Of a stretch of DNA of 64,000 bases, positions 44,874 through 55,396 are shown one piece after another. The translations under genes and the position numbers were made by a program. The stretch's first letter is position 1. Each line of letters starts with the position of its first letter. Under the pieces are notes generated by a model that saw only the letters and a program-made list of their open reading frames with translations, was not told where the DNA came from and made no database searches. Origin of the DNA: Streptomyces sp. NBC_00539 (lineage in GTDB: Bacteria > Actinomycetota > Actinomycetes > Streptomycetales > Streptomycetaceae); NCBI RefSeq assembly GCF_036346105.1, contig NZ_CP107811.1:3476501-3540500 (forward strand), in the 5' to 3' direction.

Positions 44874-45956
44874 CTACATCTCCTTGAAGAACGCTTCCGC
44901 CGTCTGCAGGAAGATGTCATTCGCCTCGGACTCACCGATCGTGACCCGCAGGCCCTCACCCGGGAACGGCCGGACCACCACACCGGCCTTCTCGCAAGCC
45001 GCCGCGAACTCGACGGTCCGCTCCCCCAGCCGCATCCAGACGAAGTTCGCCTGCGTGTCGGGGACCACGGTCCAGCCCTGCGCGAGAAGGGTGTCGTAGA
45101 CCCGCTTGCGTTCGCATACCAGCGAGCCGACCCGACCGAGCAGCTCGTCCTCGGCCTGCAGCGAGGCGACCGCCGCGTCCTGAGCGAGCTGGCTGACGCC
45201 GAAAGGCACCGCGGTCTTGCGCAGCGCCGCTGCCACCGGCTCGTGCGCCACCGCGAAACCGACCCGCAGGCCGGCCAGACCGTACGCCTTGGAGAACGTA
45301 CGCAGCACGCACACGTTCGGACGGCTCCGGTACAGCTCGATGCCGTCAGGAACGTCCGTGTCGCGGACGAATTCCCGGTACGCCTCGTCCAGCACCACCA
45401 GTACGTCCGACGGCACGCGGTCCAGGAACCGCTCCAGCTCGGCCCGGCGCACCGCGGTACCGGTGGGGTTGTTGGGGTTGCATACGAAAATCAGCCGGGT
45501 CCGCTCGGTGATCGCGGCCGCCATCGCGTCCAGGTCGTGCACGTCCCCGTCGGTGAGCGGAACCTGCACGGACGTCGCGCCGGAGATCTGGGTGATGATC
45601 GGGTACGCCTCGAAGGAGCGCCAGGCGTAGATCACCTCGTCGCCCGGACCGGCCGTCGACTGGATCAGCGACTGCGCCACGCCCACCGAGCCGGTGCCCG
45701 TGGCGATGTGCTCGACCGGAACCCCGAAGCGCTCGGCGAGCTCGTTCACCAAGCCCGTGCAGGCCATGTCGGGGTAGCGGTTGAAGTGGCCGGCCGCCGC
45801 GACCGCCGTCTCCAGGACCCCCGGCAGCGGCGGGTACGGGTTCTCGTTGGAGGACAGCTTGAAGGCGACGCGCCCGTCCGCCGCCGCGGGCTTGCCGGGC
45901 TTGTACGTGGGGATGCCGTCCAGCTCGGCGCGCAGCTTCGGGCTCTTCTCGCTCAC
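44874..45956 (-). CDS. hisC: histidinol-phosphate aminotransferase-type enzyme
   Basis: 360 residues, fold-type I PLP enzyme. The PLP Lys is in [14 protein letters not shown], the cofactor Asp/Tyr in LDEAYREF, and NPNNPTG is the family turn. It transaminates histidinol phosphate or an aromatic 2-oxo acid; it stands outside any his operon, so an aromatic aminotransferase role is also possible. The start is GTG 45956 (VSEKSPKLR) after GAGGAGG; an upstream Arg-rich extension is unlikely. Convergent with the cyclophilin-like gene, divergent from the LacI-type gene. Confidence 0.9.
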   Translation of the reverse strand: MSEKSPKLRAELDGIPTYKPGKPAAADGRVAFKLSSNENPYPPLPGVLETAVAAAGHFNRYPDMACTGLVNELAERFGVPVEHIATGTGSVGVAQSLIQSTAGPGDEVIYAWRSFEAYPIITQISGATSVQVPLTDGDVHDLDAMAAAITERTRLIFVCNPNNPTGTAVRRAELERFLDRVPSDVLVVLDEAYREFVRDTDVPDGIELYRSRPNVCVLRTFSKAYGLAGLRVGFAVAHEPVAAALRKTAVPFGVSQLAQDAAVASLQAEDELLGRVGSLVCERKRVYDTLLAQGWTVVPDTQANFVWMRLGERTVEFAAACEKAGVVVRPFPGEGLRVTIGESEANDIFLQTAEAFFKEM

Positions 45957-46064
45957 CGCAGGTCCTCCTCGACCGTCCCGTCGACGTCGCCGACGACTCA
46001 ATACTGCTCACCTTATGAGGATTCCGCCGATCAGAGAATGGCGGGCGCCAGGATCACAGGGGGA

Positions 46065-46086
46065 GCGCGCGCATATATGCGCGCGC
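46065..46086. repeat. 22-bp perfect palindrome of alternating purine and pyrimidine
   Basis: Built of GCGCGCGC, ATATAT and GCGCGCGC sharing ends: GCGCGC (46065-46070), GCATATATGC (46071-46080), GCGCGC (46081-46086). Every step alternates purine and pyrimidine, so it can form Z-DNA or a cruciform. It is about 110 bases before the hisC start. Confidence 0.8.
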
Positions 46087-46209
46087 CGGTGGCCTGCGCC
46101 GTGGCGCGCGTCCCCCGTGCAGGTGAGTTGAGAACTGCGCAGGACGGCACCGTTTTGGCGGGCCCGTCGTCAACGACTAGCGCCTTGGCCGCCCCACACC
46201 TCCAAATTG

Positions 46210-46224
46210 CCTTGTATTGCAAGG
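46210..46224. promoter_or_regulatory. inverted repeat upstream of the LacI-type gene
   Basis: CCTTG (46210-46214) and CAAGG (46220-46224) flank TATTG; TTGC on the left and GTCA on the right extend it only partly. LacI-type operators are often of this length, so autoregulation is plausible. Confidence 0.35.
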
Positions 46225-46319
46225 TCATTGGGGGTGGCGAACCAAGGAGAATCGTGCCTGTCAACGGGTGCATATGCAGCCGGACCAGCCACCCCTTCGA
46301 GCCCTACTATCGGCTCGCC

Positions 46320-47435
46320 ATGACAGCAGCAGGGAAGCATCAGGTGAGCCGGACCGAGACCACCCGGCGCGTCGGCGGCCGACAGGGCCGGGCCGGCATC
46401 AGGGACGTGGCCGCCGCGGCGGGCGTCTCGATCACGACCGTCTCCGACGCGCTCAATGGCAAGGGACGGCTGCCCGACGCCACCCGCCGCCACGTTCGCG
46501 AAGTCGCCGACCGGCTGGGCTACCGGCCCTCAGCCGCCGCACGCACCCTCCGTACCGGCAAGTCCGGCCTCATCGGCCTGACCGTGACGACGTACGGGGA
46601 TGAACCTTTCACCTTCACGGAATTCGCGTACTTCGCGGAAATGGCCCGGGCCGCGACGTCCGCCGCGCTCGCCCGCGGCTACGCCCTGGTCATCCTCCCC
46701 GCCACCTCACGCCACGACGTGTGGTCCAACGTCGCCCTCGACGGCACCGTCGTCATCGACCCCTCCGACCACGACCCCGTGGTCAGCGAGCTGGTCCGCC
46801 AGGGCCTGCCGGTGGTGTCCGACGGCCGGCCCGCCGGATCCCTCCCGGTGACCGCCTGGGTCGACAACGACCACGAGGCCGCCGTCCTCAACCTCCTCGA
46901 CCACCTCGCCGCCGCGGGAGCCCGCAGGATCGGGCTCCTCACAGGAACCACGACCGACACCTACACCCGGCTCTCGACCACCGCGTACCTCAGCTGGTGC
47001 GAGCGCGTCGGCCAGGACCCCGTCTACGAGTCCTACCCCGCCCACGACCCGTGCGCCGGCGCCGTCGCCGCCGATCGGCTGCTCGCCCGGCCCGACCGGC
47101 CCGACGCCGTCTACGGGCTCTTCGACCCCAACGGCACGGACCTGCTCGCCGCCGCCCGGCGGTACGGTCTGCGCGTGCCCGAGGACCTGCTGCTCGTCTG
47201 CTGCAGCGAATCGACCGTCTACGCCAACACGGAACCCCCCATCACCACGCTCTCCCTCAAGCCCCGCCGTATCGGCACGGCCGTGGTCCAGCTGCTGATC
47301 GACGCCATCGAAGGGGTCGACACCGGCCGTCCCGTCGAGCAGGTGGTCCCGACCGAGCTCATCATCCGCACCTCCTCGCAGCGCAGGCAGCCCCGCACGA
47401 CCGTCAGCCCGCCCCGCTCGCCCGCCCAGGACTGA
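46320..47435 (+). CDS. LacI family transcriptional regulator
   Basis: 371 residues. A 25-residue basic tail, then the LacI HTH (GIRDVAAAAGVSITTVSDALNG) and hinge helix (AARTLRTGKS), then a periplasmic-binding-protein-like effector domain to about residue 350. The effector is probably a sugar or other small metabolite; not deducible. No transporter or catabolic gene is adjacent, so it may be a global or remote regulator. ATG 46320 is used; GTG 46344 is an alternative. Divergent from hisC over 363 bases. Confidence 0.9.
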   Translation: MTAAGKHQVSRTETTRRVGGRQGRAGIRDVAAAAGVSITTVSDALNGKGRLPDATRRHVREVADRLGYRPSAAARTLRTGKSGLIGLTVTTYGDEPFTFTEFAYFAEMARAATSAALARGYALVILPATSRHDVWSNVALDGTVVIDPSDHDPVVSELVRQGLPVVSDGRPAGSLPVTAWVDNDHEAAVLNLLDHLAAAGARRIGLLTGTTTDTYTRLSTTAYLSWCERVGQDPVYESYPAHDPCAGAVAADRLLARPDRPDAVYGLFDPNGTDLLAAARRYGLRVPEDLLLVCCSESTVYANTEPPITTLSLKPRRIGTAVVQLLIDAIEGVDTGRPVEQVVPTELIIRTSSQRRQPRTTVSPPRSPAQD

Positions 47436-47594
47436 TCACACCGCCTACGCCCGGTACTTGGCGCCACACCGGCGGGGCCGACCGCCCTGCCGGATATTTC
47501 AACAACCACCCATACGGGGAGAAAGCGGCAGGAAGGAACGGCTCCGGCCAGGATTCACCACCCCTGGTGCGTCACAGAGCGCGAGCTGCATTCC

Positions 47595-47651
47595 TATGAT
47601 GGGCGCACGACATCACGGACCCTCCGCCACGGAGGCCAGGAGGGTCCGCAG
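47595..47651 (+). promoter_or_regulatory. promoter -10 and leader hairpin masking the ribosome site of the metallophosphoesterase gene
   Basis: TATGAT at 47595-47600 is a good -10, with transcription expected near 47607. GGACCCTCC (47617-47625) is exactly complementary to GGAGGGTCC (47639-47647), a 9-bp stem with a 13-base loop. The 3' arm contains the AGGAGGG ribosome site for GTG 47652, so the stem would hide it. Confidence 0.6.
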
Positions 47652-48893
47652 GTGTACGGCAGTGCGACGGTGGTGGAGGGGTCGATGACTCAGGGGGCCG
47701 GTCAGGGACCCGCGATGCGGACGGACACGCTGCGGGACTTCCGGGTTCCCGTCACCGAACCCGCCCCGTACACCGCGTCCGTCGGCGTGCCCGGTGAGGC
47801 TCCCGTGTACGGCGAGTACCCGGCGTACTACGAGGAAGGCGCTCCCGTGCCTCCGCGCCCCGCCTACGCGCCCGAGGCCGCCCCGCCTCCCGCACCCGGG
47901 TCGGACGCACCGCCCGCGGCCGCACCTCCCGCAGCCGCACCGGCCGAGGATCCCGATGGCTACACACCCACGCAGCGCGACCTGCCCGTGATCGGCCGCG
48001 GTGCGGCCGAAGGTCCCGGGGACACCGTCCAGGTCCACTACGTGCCGCAGGAGCCGGCAGCCACCGGCCCGGGTCCCCTGTACGTCGTCGGCGACGTACA
48101 CGGGTACCTCGACGAGCTCCTCACCGAACTCCGGGCGCAGGGGCTGATCGACGCCGACGGCCATTGGTCCGCCGGAAACGCCCGGCTGTGGTTCCTCGGC
48201 GACTTCACCGACCGCGGTCCGGACGGGATCGGCGTCATCGACCTCGTGATGCGGCTCTCCGCCGAGGCCGCCGCCGCAGGCGGCTACTGCAAGGCCCTGA
48301 TGGGCAACCACGAGCTGCTGCTCATCGGTGCCAAGCGGTTCGGCGACACCCCCGTCGTCTCCGGCGCCGGGACCGCCACCTTCCAGGCCGCCTGGCTGCT
48401 CAACGGCGGTCAGCGAAGCGATATGGAGCGTCTCCAGGACGTCCACCTCCAGTGGATGTCGCGGCTCGACGCCGCCACGCTGGAAGACGGACACCTGCTG
48501 CTGCACTCCGACACCACCGCGTACCTGGACTACGGCGACTCCATCGAGGACGTCAACGACACCATCCACGAGCTGCTCACCCGCAACGACGCCGACATCA
48601 CTTGGGACCTGTTCCGCAAGTTCACCAAGCGGTTCGCCTTCCGTGACGAGGAAACGGGCCCACAGGCCGTACGGGAGCTGCTCGGCACGTACGGCGGCGA
48701 CCGCGTCGTGCACGGCCACAGCCCCATCCCCTACCTACTCGGCGAGGTGGGCACGGAGGACGGTGACGACGCCCACGGGCCGGAGGCGGTGGACGGCCCG
48801 CACGTGTACGCGGACGGTCTGGCGATCGCGATGGACGGCGGCGTGACCATGGCCGGCAAGCTGCTCGTGGTCCAACTACCGCTGAACGACTGA
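47652..48893 (+). CDS. calcineurin-type metallophosphoesterase with disordered N-terminus
   Basis: 413 residues. Residues 1-130 are Pro/Ala/Tyr-rich and disordered. Residues about 140-400 hold the PPP-type phosphatase motifs GDVHGYLDEL, GDFTDRGPDG, GNHELL and VHGHSPIP, which bind two metal ions. Substrate could be a phosphoprotein or nucleotide; the motif set is closest to PrpE/serine-threonine phosphatases. Two starts are possible: GTG 47652, with AGGAGG buried in a hairpin, and ATG 47685, with a free GGAGGGG five bases upstream. I give the longer form. An isoform switch is conceivable. Confidence 0.87.
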   Translation: MYGSATVVEGSMTQGAGQGPAMRTDTLRDFRVPVTEPAPYTASVGVPGEAPVYGEYPAYYEEGAPVPPRPAYAPEAAPPPAPGSDAPPAAAPPAAAPAEDPDGYTPTQRDLPVIGRGAAEGPGDTVQVHYVPQEPAATGPGPLYVVGDVHGYLDELLTELRAQGLIDADGHWSAGNARLWFLGDFTDRGPDGIGVIDLVMRLSAEAAAAGGYCKALMGNHELLLIGAKRFGDTPVVSGAGTATFQAAWLLNGGQRSDMERLQDVHLQWMSRLDAATLEDGHLLLHSDTTAYLDYGDSIEDVNDTIHELLTRNDADITWDLFRKFTKRFAFRDEETGPQAVRELLGTYGGDRVVHGHSPIPYLLGEVGTEDGDDAHGPEAVDGPHVYADGLAIAMDGGVTMAGKLLVVQLPLND

Positions 48894-49040
48894 GTCTTCC
48901 CCGAGCGGGTATTTCCGGAAAGCCCCTGTCACCTCGTGGCATGGGCGCTCTACCATCGCTCTATCCGTAGCAGGCTCTCCTCCGTTTGTGCCGGCGCCCG
49001 AATCTACGCGGGCATACCGGCTTGTACGGAGCATCGGGGG

Positions 49041-49856
49041 ATGCACATGACCAGCGCTCCGCACCTGCTCACCGAAGACCGACCGGAGTTCGATCGGCTC
49101 CTCGACGAGGCGCTGCGCACCGCGAACGAACGGCCAGAGCTCGCTTCCATGGGCGAACGGCTGAACGCCGAACAATTGCGCACCATGGCCATGAGTGCCA
49201 GCGCCTTGCTGACGGCAGCGGCCGCAGCCGAGTACGACCACTACGTCAAGGTCCGCGCGGAACTCCGCGACGAACACCTCTCCGCCCCCGGTACGACGGA
49301 CGAGGGCGAGGGCGACGGGCAGAACGACGGCGTGGGCGTGAGCGCCGTGGTCGCAGTCCTCGCGCCGGTCCTGGCCGGCACGGCCATGCTGATCTTCCTG
49401 TTGGTCGGCTACAGCCTCAAGATGATCGACCCCGAGCCGGCCTTCGCCCGCACGATGCTGACGGCGGGGTGGCTCTTCGGCGGGCTCACCGTGGCCGCAC
49501 TGCTCTTCGCCGTGATCGGCCTGCTCGTGACCGCCGTCCGCAACAGCTCCACCGAGGTGGCGGCCGAGGAGGCGGTGGCGGTACCCGACGAGCTCTCGCG
49601 CGCGCGGGAGGCCTGGCGCAACGCCCTACTGGAACGAGGCATCATGCCGTTCCTGCGGGACGCACTGGCCGATCCGAGCGCGGGCCCCGGGTATCCGATC
49701 CCCCGAACGCCCCACGCCGGCCGCATACCCAGCCTGGGATACACCCGGCCGGACTTCACCAGTCCCGCAGCCACGTCCAAGGGACCCCGCCCGGACTACA
49801 CCCCGCCCGACTTCACCAGCCCCGACTTCGGAGGCTCCGAAGCCGACCGGGAGTGA
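49041..49856 (+). CDS. two-helix membrane protein of unknown function
   Basis: 271 residues. A helical N-terminal cytoplasmic part (1-85), two membrane helices (about 98-122 and 136-165) and a C-terminal cytoplasmic tail with a Pro/Asp/Phe-rich motif repeated as YTRPDFTSP, DYTPPDFTSP, FTSPDFGG (last 45 residues). I do not recognise the family. The (P)DFTSP repeats may bind a partner domain. ATG 49041 has GGAG nine bases upstream; ATG 49047 is also possible. The gene ends two bases before a parS site and a terminator. Confidence 0.75.
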   Translation: MHMTSAPHLLTEDRPEFDRLLDEALRTANERPELASMGERLNAEQLRTMAMSASALLTAAAAAEYDHYVKVRAELRDEHLSAPGTTDEGEGDGQNDGVGVSAVVAVLAPVLAGTAMLIFLLVGYSLKMIDPEPAFARTMLTAGWLFGGLTVAALLFAVIGLLVTAVRNSSTEVAAEEAVAVPDELSRAREAWRNALLERGIMPFLRDALADPSAGPGYPIPRTPHAGRIPSLGYTRPDFTSPAATSKGPRPDYTPPDFTSPDFGGSEADRE

Positions 49857-49857
49857 T

Positions 49858-49871
49858 GTTTCACGTGAAAC
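49858..49871. other. parS: parS site between the two-helix membrane protein gene and thiC
   Basis: GTTTCACGTGAAAC, perfect, beginning one base after the stop codon of the rightward gene. Confidence 0.95.
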
Positions 49872-49887
49872 ACCCAGCGCGGCCGGG

Positions 49888-49915
49888 CCCGCGACTCCCC
49901 CCAATGGGTCGCGGG
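49888..49915. terminator. bidirectional terminator between convergent genes
   Basis: CCCGCGAC (49888-49895) pairs with GTCGCGGG (49908-49915), 12-base loop, extended by imperfect GG/CC pairs on the outside. It lies before the thiC stop (49979). Confidence 0.75.
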
Positions 49916-49978
49916 TCCGTTCCGTGCGGTGCTGTCCTCTCAGGCGGGTGCTGTCTCCTGAGCCGGGTGCCGCCTTCT

Positions 49979-51898
<1,920 letters not shown>

Positions 51899-51978
51899 TG
51901 TGCAAAGTAGCCCCCACGCTAGCGTCATCTGTGGCGTGCTGAACAGTGGGCCCCCGCAACTCTTGCGATGATCGGCCG

Positions 51979-53430
51979 GTGACGTCTTCGCCGCAGTCTC
52001 CCAGCCGCCTCCCCGAGCCCAGTGGTCCCAGCGACCACGAGCACGCACACCACGGGCACGACCACGGGCATGACCACGCGCCTTCCCACGGCTCCACGCA
52101 CGGATCGGCGCACGGGTCCACGCACAAGTCCGCGCACGGTCATTCCCACAGTCACGGTCACGGCCCGGCGGCGCCCGTCTCCCTGCACCTGCGCAAGGTC
52201 ATCGCCGCCGTGCTGATCCCCTTCGCGGCTGCCGTCTTCGTCGGGATGGTGGTGCTCTGGCCGGGCGGAGCCCCCGCTCACGAGCGGACCGGCGTCGGAT
52301 TCGACCGACAGACCCAGCAGGGCCAGGTCGTCGCATTGGCGAGCGTCGACTGCAAGTCGGTCAACGCCGCTCAGGTCCCACCCACCGGCGACACTTCGAC
52401 CCCGTCGGGGCGCGAGGCCACGGCGGAGCAGACCGGCGCGTGCAAGAAGGCGACCGTCGAGGTCGGTACCGGCCCGGACAAGGGCCGCACCTTCGTGGAG
52501 ATCGTCCAGCCGGGCGCCCCCCGGCAGCTGGCGAAAGGCCAGGAGGTGGTGGTGGCCTACGCGCCGGATGCCCCTCGGGACCTCCAGTACTCGGTCATCG
52601 ACCTGAACCGGAAACTTCCGTTGGCTCTGCTGGCGCTCATCTTCGCCGTCGCCGTGGTCGTGGTCGGACGGATGCGCGGACTGTTCGCCCTGATCGCGCT
52701 GGTCGTCAGCTTCGGCGTGCTGACGCTCTTCATCCTCCCGGCGATCTTGCAGGGCTCCAACCCGCTGATCGTGGCGGTGGTCGGGGCCAGCGCCATCATG
52801 CTGATCGCGCTCTACATGTGTCACGGCCTGACCGCACGCACCTCGGTCGCCGTTCTGGGCACGCTGGTGTCGCTGCTGCTGATCGGCCTGCTGGGCTCGC
52901 TCTTCATCGGCTGGGCATTCCTCAGCGGCAACACCGACGACAACACCGGGCTGATCCACGGCCTTTACCCGGACATCGACATGAGCGGTTTGCTGCTCGC
53001 CGGCGTGATCATCGGATCGCTCGGTGTACTCGACGACGTGACCGTCACCCAGACGTCCGCCGTCTGGGAGCTCCACCAAGCCGATCCCACGATGGGCTCC
53101 CGGGCCCTGTACCGGGCCGCCATCAGGATCGGACGCGACCACATCGCCTCGGTGGTCAACACCCTGGTACTCGCCTACGCGGGCGCCGCGCTCCCCCTGT
53201 TGCTGCTCTTCTCCATCGCGAACAGCAGCATGGGTGCGGTCGCCAACAGCGAGTTGGTGGCCGAGGAGATCGTCAGGACGCTGGTGGGTTCCATCGGGCT
53301 CGTGGCCTCCGTACCGGTGACCACCGCCCTGGCCGCACTGGTGGTTTCCGCCGACCGTCCGGGGACCACGGGGACCGCCCCGCCGGCCGCGCCGGTACGT
53401 AGTGGCCGAGGACGTCGGCGCAAGCGCTGA
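51979..53430 (+). CDS. YibE/F-type multi-helix membrane protein with His-rich N-terminus
   Basis: 483 residues. A 65-residue cytoplasmic start contains about twenty histidines in HGHDHGHDH-like runs, likely metal-binding. One helix (about 75-97) leads to an extracytoplasmic region (about 98-205, two Cys), then seven helices of the YibE/F family with LDDVTVTQTSAVWEL near residue 360. Family function is not established; export of a metal or small ion is a reasonable guess from the histidines. GTG 51979 is taken as start. Divergent from thiC, convergent with ssgA. Confidence 0.88.
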   Translation: MTSSPQSPSRLPEPSGPSDHEHAHHGHDHGHDHAPSHGSTHGSAHGSTHKSAHGHSHSHGHGPAAPVSLHLRKVIAAVLIPFAAAVFVGMVVLWPGGAPAHERTGVGFDRQTQQGQVVALASVDCKSVNAAQVPPTGDTSTPSGREATAEQTGACKKATVEVGTGPDKGRTFVEIVQPGAPRQLAKGQEVVVAYAPDAPRDLQYSVIDLNRKLPLALLALIFAVAVVVVGRMRGLFALIALVVSFGVLTLFILPAILQGSNPLIVAVVGASAIMLIALYMCHGLTARTSVAVLGTLVSLLLIGLLGSLFIGWAFLSGNTDDNTGLIHGLYPDIDMSGLLLAGVIIGSLGVLDDVTVTQTSAVWELHQADPTMGSRALYRAAIRIGRDHIASVVNTLVLAYAGAALPLLLLFSIANSSMGAVANSELVAEEIVRTLVGSIGLVASVPVTTALAALVVSADRPGTTGTAPPAAPVRSGRGRRRKR

Positions 53431-53469
53431 GCCGCGGCGTCCCCGGGTAGGGCCGCGCAGGAGACCCGC

Positions 53470-53919
53470 TCAGCCGGCGTTCTGCTCGTTGTGCCGGGCT
53501 TCGGCGAGGATCTTGTCAAGCGCCTCGTCGAGCGTCCCCTCGAAGTCTCCGAGGTTGCGTTCCTGACCGAGCGGAACCAGCCGGTCGGTGCGGTCGAGAA
53601 AGGCGACCAGCGGCGCCGCTCCCGCGCGGAACAGGGCCCGTTCGCCGCCGACCTGCAGGCGGATGTGGACGTCCGACAGTTCATCGGGGTGGGACGGGGC
53701 GATGTGCACATCGCCGTCGCCACAGGGCTTGTTGATGCCATCGAGGAGCAGCTCCCGACCGAACGCCCAGGTCACGGGCGCGTCTCCGGGAAGGTGGAAG
53801 GTCAGTCGCACTGCGTAGGGGTCGTGAGCGTCGTACCGGAGTTCCACCGGGATCCGGAAGGAGAGCTCCTCGGAGACGAGAAAGCTCATCATGACCTCTG
53901 CCTGTACCGACTCGCGCAT
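53470..53919 (-). CDS. ssgA: sporulation protein SsgA (SsgA-like protein family)
   Basis: 149 residues. The opening MRESVQAEVMMSFLVSEELSF, the core LRYDAHDPYAVRLTFHLPGD and FLDRTDRLVPLGQER are nearly as I remember SsgA itself. SsgA is confined to sporulating actinomycetes; it marks sites of germ-tube emergence and septation and positions SsgB/FtsZ. The C-terminal 20 residues are slightly longer and more acidic than in typical SALPs. It follows ssgR on the same strand (99-base gap), its known activator. Confidence 0.95.
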   Translation of the reverse strand: MRESVQAEVMMSFLVSEELSFRIPVELRYDAHDPYAVRLTFHLPGDAPVTWAFGRELLLDGINKPCGDGDVHIAPSHPDELSDVHIRLQVGGERALFRAGAAPLVAFLDRTDRLVPLGQERNLGDFEGTLDEALDKILAEARHNEQNAG

Positions 53920-54018
53920 TGCCTACCCCGATGTTGTGGAAGTGGCCAGGAATGGTCCCCCCAAGGGCCCTCTTGACAAGAGTGGTGTAAGTGCTAGCAG
54001 ATCACAAGGAGTGAGATT

Positions 54019-54789
54019 TCAGATACTGATAGAGAACGAGAGGGTGCTCAACAGCGCGCCTACTTCTCTACGCAGCCGGTCAACTGCATAGCGCAAACGG
54101 TCCTCTTGGTGCAAAGGGAACGAAATCGCCATGGTTGCAGCAGTATCTCCCGCCGTAATCGGGATCGCGGCGCACACTGTGCCCAATACATATTCCTGAC
54201 GCTCCGTAACCGGTTCCATTCGCTGGACAGAGGCGAGGCGTTGTTCGAGAGCGCGCTCGTCCCGCACGGTGTAAGGGGTGACCGCACCGACCGGATGCCG
54301 GGCGTAGTGGTCCTTGCGCGTCTTCTCATCGAGCTGGCCGAGAAGGCACTGCCCGATGGCGTGCGCGTGGCCGGTCGCGCGGAAATCGGCCCACTCCTCG
54401 CAGGCGGGAGCGGCCGGCGTGTCCGATACGCCCACCACCTCGATCTCACCCTCGCGGTAGACCGCGAAGTAGACGGGGGCCCCGACCGCGTCGCGGAAGT
54501 GTGCGAGGGAGTCCACGATCATGCTGCGACGTTTCTGCTGCAGTCCACCGCTCGCCAGACGCCAGGCAGCGTCACCGAGCACGAAGACCCCGCCTTGGCG
54601 GCGCAGGTAGCCCTCGTGGGTCAGGGTGCGCAGCAGGTGGTACGCGGTCGGCAGCGGGAGGCCGGCCTCACGTGCCAGTTGTTTCGCCGGGGCTCCGTCG
54701 CCGTGGGCACTTACCGCTTCGAGCAGCCTCAGCGCCCTCTGCACCGAACCGATCAGCGTCGGCACACCGGCGTTGTGCACTGCGGACAA
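54019..54789 (-). CDS. ssgR: IclR-family regulator SsgR
   Basis: 256 residues. N-terminal IclR winged helix (about 10-70: VQRALRLLEAV, AKQLAREAGLPLPTAYHLLRTL) and the effector GAF-like domain (about 85-250). The position directly upstream of ssgA and the protein family fit SsgR, the activator of ssgA in S. coelicolor. The frame opens with TTG at 54789 and GTG at 54780 is an alternative; GGGGGTGAGC lies upstream. The leader contains overlapping hairpins (54810-54847). Confidence 0.9.
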   Translation of the reverse strand: MSAVHNAGVPTLIGSVQRALRLLEAVSAHGDGAPAKQLAREAGLPLPTAYHLLRTLTHEGYLRRQGGVFVLGDAAWRLASGGLQQKRRSMIVDSLAHFRDAVGAPVYFAVYREGEIEVVGVSDTPAAPACEEWADFRATGHAHAIGQCLLGQLDEKTRKDHYARHPVGAVTPYTVRDERALEQRLASVQRMEPVTERQEYVLGTVCAAIPITAGDTAATMAISFPLHQEDRLRYAVDRLRREVGALLSTLSFSISI

Positions 54790-54809
54790 AGCTCACCCCC
54801 AGGCGTGAA

Positions 54810-54847
54810 GGCGGGCTCAAGGGTGGCCCGCCTTGCGGGGGCCACCC
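54810..54847 (-). promoter_or_regulatory. overlapping hairpins in the ssgR leader
   Basis: GGGTGGCC (54821-54828) pairs with GGCCACCC (54840-54847); alternatively GGCGGGC (54810-54816) pairs with GCCCGCC (54826-54832). The two stems share bases and cannot coexist. The site is 20-60 bases upstream of the ssgR start. It could be an attenuator, or the terminator of the gene at 55043-55270. Confidence 0.4.
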
Positions 54848-55042
54848 CCGCGTATGCCGTGGATCCTGGGGGTCGCGCTCGACAGCTGATGAAGATGACC
54901 GCAGGTCAGAACGGTGATACCGCGAGGGGTACCCAGGGACGGCCCAGATTGGCACTCTATCCGCCGGTTCTGGTCGAGCGAGAGGTTTCCCCCCTCACGT
55001 TCCCCCACCTGGGTCAATCCCGGTCGCGCCCGGCCGGGCGTC

Positions 55043-55270
55043 CTACCACTCACCGGCGGAGGACTTGGATCCGCCGCGGGTGAACTTCTTCACCACGAAG
55101 ACCAGACCGCCGACGAGGGCCGCGAAGAGCAGCAGCTTGAAGACGAAGGCGATCAGTGTCCCGAGGATGGTAGTGATGACTCCTCCGAAGACGAACAGCG
55201 CCAGAAGCGGAACGGCGACCCACTTGACCCACCAGGGCATGCCCTCGAACATCGCTCGGATCCCGTTCAT
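55043..55270 (-). CDS. small membrane protein, DUF5326 type
   Basis: 75 residues, MNGIRAMFEGMPWWVKWVA..., with two hydrophobic stretches (about 15-35 and 38-62) and a Lys/Gly-rich tail GGSKSSAGEW. It matches the conserved streptomycete family DUF5326 from memory; function unknown. ATG 55270 is preferred over GTG 55276 since AAAAGG is nine bases upstream of it. Same strand as the cupin gene upstream (126-base gap). Confidence 0.8.
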   Translation of the reverse strand: MNGIRAMFEGMPWWVKWVAVPLLALFVFGGVITTILGTLIAFVFKLLLFAALVGGLVFVVKKFTRGGSKSSAGEW

Positions 55271-55396
55271 GTCCACAACCTTTTCCTCGTCGGTGACTTC
55301 CTGCTTTCGATGCTAGGAGGCGACGGTCTCCACCGGGTGCCCGCGAGCCCTCGGAACCCCCTGATCCGACCCTTAGGGGGATCAGGGCTCCTACCC

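Larger units (their letters stand above)
45957..46319. other. 363-base divergent intergenic region between hisC and the LacI-type gene
   Basis: Contains the 22-bp alternating purine/pyrimidine palindrome (46065-46086) and the CCTTG-TATTG-CAAGG inverted repeat (46210-46224), which may be autoregulatory for the LacI-type protein. No gene is apparent; short frames crossing it have no ribosome sites. Confidence 0.55.

Noticed and set aside
44463-46319. Upstream part of the open frame that ends in the LacI-type gene
   Set aside because: It runs antisense to hisC and through the intergenic region without features; the LacI HTH begins after ATG 46320.
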